Of a stretch of DNA of 15,141 bases, positions 1-6,003 are shown piece by piece. The position numbers and the translations under genes are program-made. The notes under the pieces were generated by a model, which ran no database searches, had not been told where the DNA came from, and saw only the letters and a program-made list of their open reading frames with translations. The stretch's first letter is position 1; each line of letters starts with the position of its first letter. Source of the stretch: Gemmatimonadota bacterium (GTDB lineage: Bacteria > Gemmatimonadota > Gemmatimonadetes > Gemmatimonadales > GWC2-71-9); assembly GCA_003222235.1 (NCBI GenBank), contig QHVD01000333.1:4115-19255 (forward strand). The letters run 5' to 3'.

Positions 1-917
1 CGGATGGTTTCGGGCGTCACGAGATGCCGTCCATCGGGAAGCGCGCCTCGGCGAAGCATGAACTGCGCGAAGCGCGCGAGGTCCGTCGCGGTGCCAAACA
101 GCCCGGCGTGCCCCGCCACGCCGCCCAGTTTCGCGGCGTTCTGATCGTTCACGACCCCGGCCACCGGGTGGCCGTGCCATGCGCCGGTGGGGGCGATGCG
201 CGGCCGCAGCGCGGGGGGCGGCCGGAACAGCGTGTGCTCGAGGCCCAAAGGGGTGAGCACCTCGCGGCTCGCGAAGGCGTCGAGCGACTCGCCGCTCGCC
301 CGCCGCACGATCTCACCGAGCAGGATCGCGTTCAGATCGCTGTAGATGACGCGCGTGCCGGGCGGGACGACGGGCCTTTCGGCGAACACGATGCGCAGGG
401 CGTCGGGCGCGTCCCGGGCGTCCCGGTACAACGGCAGCGTGGCGCGCAGGCCGGACGTGTGCGTCAGCAGGTGCCGCACAGTGATCGCCGCCGTCCCCGA
501 ACCGCTGAACTCGGGGACGTACGTCGCCACGGCCGCATCGAGCCGCACCTTCCCGCGATCGACCAGCAGCATGAGGGACGTCGTCGTCGCGATCACCTTC
601 GTGAGCGACGCGAGGTCGTAGATCGTGCTGTCCGCATCGACGCGGCTCCCCGCACTCGCCGCGGACCAGGTGAGGCGCCCGTACCCCTTGGCGAAGAGCA
701 GGGTGTCGCGCCGTCCCACGGCCAGCGCCGCTCCCGGGTACGCGCCGCGGCGTATGCCGTCCTCCACAAGTGAGTCGAATGTCCCGGCGTCGAACCGCGG
801 CTGGCGCGGGCTGGGCCCGGGCCGCGGGGTCGGCACGGAGCCCGCCTGGAGCGCGGAGAGGAGCAGGAACGCGGTTACGACCAAATGCCCGGGATGCGGC
901 AGCCACACGTCGGGCAT
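1..917 (-). CDS. Serine hydrolase, beta-lactamase (class C/PBP-like) family, 3' end cut by window
   Basis: The visible 305 residues are the N-terminal part of a penicillin-binding-protein-like serine hydrolase; these act in the envelope as esterases, peptidases or beta-lactamase relatives. A hydrophobic stretch at about residues 12-25 (HLVVTAFLLLSALQA) looks like a signal peptide. The nucleophile motif SxxK is Ser104-Leu-Thr-Lys107, the second motif is Tyr192-Ser-Asp194, and the family signature GHAGLFGTATDLARF lies at about 269-283. The chosen start is ATG at 917, which overlaps the end of amrS by 43 bases with no good ribosome site. A TTG at 884 would shorten the overlap and still leave a signal peptide, so the start is uncertain. 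The arrangement suggests co-transcription with amrS and the metalloprotease upstream. The substrate cannot be told from sequence, and clinical beta-lactamase activity should not be assumed. Confidence 0.88.
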   Translation of the reverse strand, partial: MPDVWLPHPGHLVVTAFLLLSALQAGSVPTPRPGPSPRQPRFDAGTFDSLVEDGIRRGAYPGAALAVGRRDTLLFAKGYGRLTWSAASAGSRVDADSTIYDLASLTKVIATTTSLMLLVDRGKVRLDAAVATYVPEFSGSGTAAITVRHLLTHTSGLRATLPLYRDARDAPDALRIVFAERPVVPPGTRVIYSDLNAILLGEIVRRASGESLDAFASREVLTPLGLEHTLFRPPPALRPRIAPTGAWHGHPVAGVVNDQNAAKLGGVAGHAGLFGTATDLARFAQFMLRRGALPDGRHLVTPETI

Positions 918-1978
918 TTTCCGTCGGCGCCGACCTTGTGCTGCTTGATCGCGTAGCCGTAGCGCTCGATCAAGAGGTCGCCGCAGTCGGGACAGTAGGT
1001 GTTCTCCCACCGGCCGACGCCACCGGGGAGGTTGCCCGCGTAGATGAATTTGAGCCCGGCTCTCGCCCCGATCTCGCACGCGCGCACCAGGACCTCCGCC
1101 GTCGTGTTATCGGGGTCGGTCATCTTGTAGTCCTTGTGGAACGCCGTCACGTGCCATGGGATCTCGGGAGAGATCGAGGCCAGGTACTCCGCGGCGCGGG
1201 TGAGTTGCGCCGCGTCATCGTTGAACCCCGGCACGACCAGCGTCACGATTTCGAGCCAGAAACCCCGGTCGTAGACCAGCTTGACGGCGTCGAGGACGTG
1301 CTGCAGCACCCCGCCCAGCTCGCGATAGCGCTTATCGTCCATCGCCTTCAGATCGATCTTGTAGCAGTCGGTCCACGGACGGATATAGTCCAGGACCTCC
1401 GGCGTCGCGTTGCCGTTCGAGATGAACGCCGTCTTCAGACCGTGTGTCTTGGCCACCTTGAACACGTCCACCGCCCACTCGGCTGTGATCAGCGGCTCGT
1501 TGTACGAGGATCCAACCATCTTGGCGCCCTGCCGCAGGGCGAGTCGCACCAGGCGGTCGGGGGTCACGTCGGTCGGCAGCACGCCCGCGGCGTCGTCCCG
1601 CAGCGCCTGGCTCGTCAGCCAGTTCTGACAGTAGCCACAGTGAAAGTCACATCCCAGCATCCCGAACGTGAGCGTGTCCGAGCCGGGAAGGACGTGGAAG
1701 AACGGCTTCTTCTCTGTCGGATCGCATTGCAGCGCCGCGACGTACCCCACGGGGACGTAGAGAGTCCCGTCCCTGTTGAAACGGACCTTGCAGATACCCC
1801 GGCGGCCAGGTTTCACGAGACAGCGATGCCCGCAGGCGAAGCAGCGCACCGCCCCCCCGTCGAGCTTCTCGACCAGCTCGCCCTCGCGGACCCGCGCGTC
1901 CAACACCTGGGCGATGGTGGCCGCGCCGCCGTCGGGCGCTTCGTGCGTCAAGAAGGAGACGATCCCGCGATAGGTCAT
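875..1978 (-). CDS. amrS: AmmeMemoRadiSam system radical SAM enzyme
   Basis: This 367-residue cytosolic protein belongs to the radical SAM superfamily, in the PflA-like branch that is often encoded beside AMMECR1 and Memo homologues. The CxxxCxxC motif that holds the 4Fe-4S cluster is Cys110, Cys114, Cys117 in GMLGCDFHCGYCQNW. An N-terminal cysteine cluster (Cys46, 49, 53, 63, in CFACGHRC...GIC) and a C-terminal zinc-ribbon-like set (Cys329, 332, 355, 358, 360) match this family. GSSYNEPLITAEW and KIDLKAMDDKRYRELGG are further conserved stretches of the TIM barrel. The substrate of the family is not established. The start at 1978 lies 40 bases after the metalloprotease stop, and the end overlaps the serine hydrolase, so all three probably share a transcript. 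No AMMECR1 or Memo gene is adjacent here. The family call is firm; the biological role is open. Confidence 0.93.
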   Translation of the reverse strand: MTYRGIVSFLTHEAPDGGAATIAQVLDARVREGELVEKLDGGAVRCFACGHRCLVKPGRRGICKVRFNRDGTLYVPVGYVAALQCDPTEKKPFFHVLPGSDTLTFGMLGCDFHCGYCQNWLTSQALRDDAAGVLPTDVTPDRLVRLALRQGAKMVGSSYNEPLITAEWAVDVFKVAKTHGLKTAFISNGNATPEVLDYIRPWTDCYKIDLKAMDDKRYRELGGVLQHVLDAVKLVYDRGFWLEIVTLVVPGFNDDAAQLTRAAEYLASISPEIPWHVTAFHKDYKMTDPDNTTAEVLVRACEIGARAGLKFIYAGNLPGGVGRWENTYCPDCGDLLIERYGYAIKQHKVGADGKCPTCGCRIPGIWS

Positions 1979-2018
1979 GAGCGTTGCGAAGCTCGCCGCC
2001 AGACGGCGCCGGAGCCGG

Positions 2019-2840
2019 TCAGCGGAGACTCCCGGGTGGGAGCTCGTAGAGGAGCACGGCGGATGCGACGTCGCGCGCCGACAAGTCCCGCACCTTCGTC
2101 TTGGCGTACATGATGTCCGTCGAGTCCGACGAATGGTCCAGCCCGATCAGGTGCCCGATCTCGTGCAGCGCGACGACACGGAGGTCGTCCACCGCGAGCG
2201 GCTGCCCGCTCGGGTCGAAAGTCGCGAGCGTCACGGTGGCGACCTGCAGGTGGCCGTCCGTGTCCCAGGTCAGATCGGTCTGACCGGTGCGCTGCATTTC
2301 GAACTGGAGCCGCCATTCGACGTGCACTTCGGCCGATTCCGAATCCGCATCCAGCTTGAAGCGCACGGGAACTCCGGCATCCTGCCACCGCTCAAAGGCG
2401 TTCCGCACGGCGTCGAGATACTCGGGCTGGAAGTTCGGCGTGGCGCCGGCCGCGAGATGGACGCGGACCGGGCGGAGAATCCGATTGTCCCACCGGTGCA
2501 GCATCGAGTCCGTGCTCCGGACTACGACCTCGTTCAAGTACGTCATTCCGGCGCTCGCCCGGATGCGCCGCCGCGTCTCGGAGCGGGCGAACAGCTCCAT
2601 GTAGGTCGGGCCCGTGGGTTGAGTGAGAGCAGGCCGAGGGAGCGGGGGAGGGGGGGCGGCGGGGCCCGCGCTCGTCGCAGGGGTGTCTCCACCGACCGCG
2701 GGGGCCGTGGAGGAACCGGACGCGGCGGGCCCGGAGCCGCCCGGTGCGTGGGTCGGCCTGAAGAAGGCGTCCCACAGTACCGCCGAGACCAAGAACACCA
2801 TGCCGGCGGCGATCAGCGCGGTAACGCGACGCTCGACCAT
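2019..2840 (-). CDS. Matrixin-family zinc metalloprotease, membrane-anchored or secreted
   Basis: A 273-residue protein with the full metzincin zinc motif HExxHxxGxxH: His226, Glu227, His230, His236 in ALHEIGHLIGLDH. The Met-turn follows at DIMY (Met244). Upstream sequence such as NAFERWQDAGVPVRF and VHVEWR is typical of bacterial matrixin-like proteases, where a short beta-sheet precedes the zinc helix. Residues 7-24 (TALIAAGMVFLVSAVLWD) are a signal peptide or single N-terminal membrane anchor, followed by a Gly/Ala/Ser/Pro-rich linker up to about residue 75. The catalytic part should therefore lie outside the cytoplasm. The ATG at 2840 is the natural start because the hydrophobic segment begins right after it; no Shine-Dalgarno sequence is visible. 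It is divergent from the exporter gene and is first in the apparent operon with amrS. The target protein is unknown. Confidence 0.88.
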   Translation of the reverse strand: MVERRVTALIAAGMVFLVSAVLWDAFFRPTHAPGGSGPAASGSSTAPAVGGDTPATSAGPAAPPPPLPRPALTQPTGPTYMELFARSETRRRIRASAGMTYLNEVVVRSTDSMLHRWDNRILRPVRVHLAAGATPNFQPEYLDAVRNAFERWQDAGVPVRFKLDADSESAEVHVEWRLQFEMQRTGQTDLTWDTDGHLQVATVTLATFDPSGQPLAVDDLRVVALHEIGHLIGLDHSSDSTDIMYAKTKVRDLSARDVASAVLLYELPPGSLR

Positions 2841-2930
2841 GTGCGCAATATGCGGGAGCGCGGCTCCGCGCCGCTAGCTTTGCTCCGGCGGCATCTCTAT
2901 CATTGTGGCCTGCTTATGCTTGGGCAATAG
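2841..2930. promoter_or_regulatory. Divergent intergenic region between metalloprotease and MMPL exporter
   Basis: The 90 bases between the two outward-reading genes must hold both promoters. For the minus strand, TTGCCC (complement of 2922-2927) and AATGAT (complement of 2899-2904) are 17 bases apart, each matching four of six sigma-70 consensus positions. No equally good pair is seen for the plus strand. A short perfect palindrome, GCGCGG-CT-CCGCGC, lies at 2858-2871, close to the metalloprotease start. These are weak matches read by eye. Confidence 0.3.
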
Positions 2931-5198
2931 GTGTTCGCGTTACCCGCGGCCCCCCTCATCCGCTGGCGGGTGTTGGTCATCGCGGCGTGGGCGGCGCTGG
3001 CGCTGTTGTTCGCGCCGCGGGCAAGCCATGTCCAGGAGGTGCTGGCGCTGCGCGGGGGCGCGAGTGAGCGCACGGAGTCGGCCCGCGCCACCGAGCTGCT
3101 CAAACAGGCGTTCCCCAGCCCCTTCGCCGATTACGTCGCCATCGTCGTTCGCGGTCCCGTTCGCTGGACGAACCGGCGTTTCGAGGTCGTGCTCGACACG
3201 CTGAAAGTAGCCGCGGAGCGACGTCCGTACGTCAGCCAGGTGATCTCCGTCCGCTCGATCGGGGAATCGAGCTTCGTGAGCAAGGACCGCCGCACCACCT
3301 TCCTCATCGCGGCCCTGACCCCGGAATTCACGAGCGACATCAGCAAGAGCGTGGTCCCGGACCTTCGCTCGACGATCCACGACGCCCTCGCGCACGCTCC
3401 GGAGGCGGATGGCTTCGACGTCAAGCTGACCGGCTTTCCGGCCCTGGACCACGACGTGCGGACCATCAGCACCGAGGACACGGAGCGCGGCGAGCGGCGC
3501 GCGCTCCCACTCACCCTGGTCGTCCTGGTGGTGGCGTTCGGCGCTCTGGTGGCGGCACTGCTGCCGGTGGTCGTGGGTGTGCTCGCGATCACCATCGCGC
3601 TCGGCCTCGTCACGGTGGCGGCGCACTACGTGCCGATGTCCGTGTTCGTATTGAACATCACGACCATGGTGGGGCTGGGGGTGGGCATCGACTACTCCCT
3701 CCTCATGGTCACGCGGTTCCGGGAGGAGCTCAACCGCGGGCTCTCGCCTGCGGATGCGGCCATCCGCACCATGGAGACCGCCGGGTCAGCGGTGATCACC
3801 TCGGGGCTCACCGTCGTAGTGGGGTTCTCGGCCCTTCTCACCACGCCGCTCTCCGACACCCGCTCGGTCGGCGTGGGTGGCCTGCTCGTGGTGCTCGTGG
3901 CGGTGCTGCTCGCCACCACGTTCCTCCCCGCCACGTTCGCGATCCTGGGGCGGAACATCGACCGCCCCAGGTGGCTCGCGCGCCCCCTGGCCAGGTTCCA
4001 CGCGCCGACCGGCTGGGAGCGCTGGGCGCGGTGGCTCGGCCACCGGCCGTGGCGCGCCGTCGCCTTCGGCGCGGTCGCGATGGCGCTGCTCACCTGGCCG
4101 CTCGCCCAGATCCGGCTCGGCCTCCCGGCCACCAACTGGTTTCCGCCTCAATCGGAGTCGGGGCGTGGGCTTGCGGACCTCCGGGCCATGGGGGCGAGCG
4201 GCGTGCTCCAGCCGATCCGCGTGGTGGTACAGCTCCCCGAGGGGGAGTCGGCGCTGACGGCAGCCCAGCTCGCAGGCCTCAAGGCCCTGACCGACGCGCT
4301 CCGCAGGGACTCACGCGTTCGCGAGGTGCGCGGGGTGGCGAGCATCAAGTCGGGCATGTCCACGCTGCAACTCGCCATGTACTACAGCGACGCTCCGGCC
4401 GTGAAGGCCAAGAACCCGAGGTTCTTCGACGCCTACCTGAGCGCGGACGAGCGCGTCACGCTGCTGGACGTCATCCCAGCCGACACCCTGTCGTTCGCCG
4501 GGATGATGCAGCTCGCGCGCCACGTGCGGGAACTCGTCCACGGGAAGCTGCGCGGCCTGAACGGCGCGGAGATCCTGGTGGGCGGCTTCGCCGCATCCAA
4601 CGTCGACACGCAGCGCGCGCTGCTCAGCCGGTTTCCCGAGACGGTGGGCCTGGTGCTCGGCATCACCGCGATCATGCTGTTCATCGCGTTCCGATCGCTG
4701 CTCGTGCCGGTCAAGGCCGTGCTCTTGAACTGCCTCTCGGTCGGCGCGTCGTTCGGGCTCACCGTCCTGGTGTTCCAGCGCGGCTACGGCGGCAGGCTGT
4801 TCGGCCTCGAGGGACCCACCGAGGCGATCTGGGTGGTGGTGCCCGTGCTGGTTTTCGCCATCGTATTCGGGCTGTCGATGGACTACGAAGTCTTCCTGCT
4901 CACGCGGGTCAAGGAGGTCTTTGACAAGACGGGGCGGAACGACTTCGCCACCATGGAGGGCCTCTCCGCCACCGCGTCCACCATCACGAGTGCCGCGCTC
5001 ATCATGATCCTCGTGTTCGGCACCTTCGCCTTCGCGCGCGTGCTCGCCGTGCAGTTCGTCGGATTCGGCCTCGCGGCGGCTGTCTTGCTCGACGCGACCC
5101 TGATCCGGATGGTGTTGGTACCGGCGATCATGCAAATCGCGGGGCGATGGAACTGGTGGCCGGGAGTCAAAGCAAAGAGGCGTGAAAAAGAGGCGTGA
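2931..5198 (+). CDS. MMPL-family (RND superfamily) transporter
   Basis: A 755-residue inner-membrane protein with the duplicated RND architecture of MmpL/HpnN-like exporters. One membrane helix (about 12-28) is followed by an extracytoplasmic domain (about 30-190) and five helices (about 192-340). The second half repeats this: a helix at about 375-391, an extracytoplasmic domain to about 570, then five helices to about 735. Each half carries the conserved Asp-Tyr of helix 4: VGIDYSLLMVTRF (Asp254-Tyr255) and GLSMDYEVFLLTRV (Asp651-Tyr652), expected to relay protons. Family members export lipids or hydrophobic compounds; the cargo is unknown. The GTG start at 2931 is forced, since an in-frame TAG lies immediately before it; no Shine-Dalgarno is evident. 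The last residues (KRREKEA) are encoded by the tandem repeat at 5177-5274, so the C-terminus probably changed when that repeat arose or expanded. Confidence 0.93.
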   Translation: MFALPAAPLIRWRVLVIAAWAALALLFAPRASHVQEVLALRGGASERTESARATELLKQAFPSPFADYVAIVVRGPVRWTNRRFEVVLDTLKVAAERRPYVSQVISVRSIGESSFVSKDRRTTFLIAALTPEFTSDISKSVVPDLRSTIHDALAHAPEADGFDVKLTGFPALDHDVRTISTEDTERGERRALPLTLVVLVVAFGALVAALLPVVVGVLAITIALGLVTVAAHYVPMSVFVLNITTMVGLGVGIDYSLLMVTRFREELNRGLSPADAAIRTMETAGSAVITSGLTVVVGFSALLTTPLSDTRSVGVGGLLVVLVAVLLATTFLPATFAILGRNIDRPRWLARPLARFHAPTGWERWARWLGHRPWRAVAFGAVAMALLTWPLAQIRLGLPATNWFPPQSESGRGLADLRAMGASGVLQPIRVVVQLPEGESALTAAQLAGLKALTDALRRDSRVREVRGVASIKSGMSTLQLAMYYSDAPAVKAKNPRFFDAYLSADERVTLLDVIPADTLSFAGMMQLARHVRELVHGKLRGLNGAEILVGGFAASNVDTQRALLSRFPETVGLVLGITAIMLFIAFRSLLVPVKAVLLNCLSVGASFGLTVLVFQRGYGGRLFGLEGPTEAIWVVVPVLVFAIVFGLSMDYEVFLLTRVKEVFDKTGRNDFATMEGLSATASTITSAALIMILVFGTFAFARVLAVQFVGFGLAAAVLLDATLIRMVLVPAIMQIAGRWNWWPGVKAKRREKEA

Positions 5199-5274
5199 AA
5201 AAGAGGCGTGAAAAGAAGGCGTAGGCCCACGTCTCCTTTTCACGTCTCTTTTTCACGCCTCTTTTTCACGTCTT
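5177..5274. repeat. Tandem 13-bp repeats arranged as a 46-bp inverted repeat
   Basis: The unit GAGGCGTGAAAAA occurs exactly at 5177-5189 and 5190-5202, and with one change at 5203-5215. On the opposite strand it is exact at 5249-5261 and has diverged copies at 5262-5274 and 5236-5248. Arms 5177-5222 and 5229-5274 pair over 46 positions around a 6-base loop (5223-5228), with a single mismatch (5216/5235) and four G-T pairs. The left arm encodes the last residues of the MMPL protein, and the right arm encodes the last residues of the DUF4031 protein on the other strand. The copies are adjacent with no spacers, so this is not a CRISPR array. It may be a dispersed repeat family or a local amplification; a genome-wide count would tell. 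Confidence 0.93.
5199..5253. terminator. Probable bidirectional intrinsic terminator inside the inverted repeat
   Basis: The inner stem 5203-5222 / 5229-5248 is about 20 bp. On the plus strand it is followed directly by TTTTT (5249-5253), and on the minus strand by TTTTT (complement of 5198-5202). A GC-bearing stem followed by a U-run in both directions is the layout of an intrinsic terminator serving both converging genes. The gap between the MMPL and DUF4031 stops is only 41 bases, so no other terminator is likely to fit. Function is inferred from structure. Confidence 0.6.
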
Positions 5275-5479
5275 CCCAGACGTCCCAATGCCACGCCGGA
5301 ACCCTCCGGCCGGTCCTCGGGTCCTTGAGGGGCTTGTGCTGCAGCCACGCCGGGTGCAAGTCCAGCTCGCGCCCCATGGCCAGCAGCCGCTCCTTATCCG
5401 CGCTCACGAGGTGAGCCATCGGCTGACCGCGCAGCGTGTGGCGATGAAGCCAAACGCCGCCGTCGAGGGCGAAACACAT
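5240..5479 (-). CDS. DUF4031 domain protein
   Basis: A 79-residue protein of unknown function. The block PMAHLVSADKERLLAMGREL followed by LDLHPAWLQHKP and the ending PAWHWDVW match the small DUF4031 family, whose members share an AHLVS-like start, a helix, and an H-x-D near the end (here His64-Trp-Asp66). The ATG at 5479 is preferred because it precedes the whole domain and lies 38 bases after the pilin stop; the reading frame stays open further upstream but there overlaps the pilin gene. The ribosome site is weak. The last residues (VKKRREKET) come from the tandem-repeat arm and fall outside the domain. It may be co-transcribed with the pilin gene. I am fairly sure of the family, but no function can be assigned. 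Confidence 0.72.
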   Translation of the reverse strand: MCFALDGGVWLHRHTLRGQPMAHLVSADKERLLAMGRELDLHPAWLQHKPLKDPRTGRRVPAWHWDVWEDVKKRREKET

Positions 5480-5517
5480 CCCATCGCGGCGGCGCGTGAA
5501 TTCCCGAGGCGGGCTCT

Positions 5518-5895
5518 CTATGAGCAGGAAATGTGACCCTCGACCGTCGCCGAACCGATGGGCGTCGCGCCGCCCGAATAGAGATAGCAGTGGTGCGTCG
5601 TATTGTTGCTCGACGCCGTTGCCGACCACCCCTGCGCGGTCGCCTCGTTGACCGCGATCGCGACGCCGGAGGACGGCTGGAAGCCGTTCATCTTCACAAG
5701 GCTGTTGGTGTACGTGGCGCTGTCGTAGAAGAACGCTTCCTCCGCTGTGGCGAGGTTGCGCAGGTCCGACTTCATCGCGCCGATGTACGCCTTTTCCTTC
5801 GTGTTGGCGAACTTCGGGATCGCAATCGCCGCGAGGATCCCGATGATGACCACCACGATGAGGAGCTCGATCAGGGTAAAACCGTGCCGAGACAT
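5518..5895 (-). CDS. Type IV pilin-like protein with class III (prepilin) signal
   Basis: A 125-residue pilin-like precursor. MSRHG|FTLIELLIVVVIIG carries a short basic leader, a prepilin peptidase site after Gly5, Phe as first mature residue and the conserved Glu at mature position 5. Next comes the long hydrophobic helix that packs in the filament core, then AIPKFANTKEKAYIGAMKSDLRNLATAEEAFFYD, a typical major-pilin-like segment. Two cysteines near the end (Cys103 and Cys124) could form the disulfide loop common in pilins. The start at 5895 is set by the leader; GGAGG lies 11 bases upstream. An in-frame GTG at 5898, 8 bases from GGAGG, is an equally good start and adds one residue. It sits between polA and the DUF4031 gene with no assembly genes nearby, so it could be a major pilin or a minor pseudopilin; the length fits either. 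Confidence 0.9.
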   Translation of the reverse strand: MSRHGFTLIELLIVVVIIGILAAIAIPKFANTKEKAYIGAMKSDLRNLATAEEAFFYDSATYTNSLVKMNGFQPSSGVAIAVNEATAQGWSATASSNNTTHHCYLYSGGATPIGSATVEGHISCS

Positions 5896-6003
5896 CACTT
5901 CGTGAGCCTCCGGCCGCGAATGGGCGCCGGACCGAGGCATACCGCCGCGGCGATCCGGCACCTGTAGTGTGGGCGCCCCCGGTCCTTTCTGCAAGAGGCA
6001 TGC

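Noticed and set aside
24..773. Long plus-strand open frame opposite the serine hydrolase
   Set aside because: The translation is Arg/Gly/Pro-rich with no recognisable domain; the minus strand encodes a clear serine hydrolase with catalytic motifs. Such antisense frames are expected in very GC-rich DNA.
770..2113. 447-codon plus-strand open frame opposite amrS
   Set aside because: It mirrors the codon structure of amrS, has low-complexity composition and no family resemblance.
3971..4924. 317-codon open frame in another phase of the MMPL gene
   Set aside because: Its composition is the frameshifted image of the transporter; the MMPL frame is continuous across it with intact helices and motifs.
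5177..5274. CRISPR array
   Set aside because: The repeats are 13 bp, directly adjacent with no unique spacers, and switch orientation in the middle; no cas genes are nearby.
5896..5994. Longer pilin start at 5994
   Set aside because: It would place 33 extra residues before a class III leader, which must be short and end at the RHG|F site.
5896..6003. Promoter or terminator between polA and the pilin gene
   Set aside because: The 108 bases hold an imperfect GCCGGA...TCCGGC inverted repeat but no T-run and no convincing promoter boxes; nothing beyond the pilin ribosome site can be supported.
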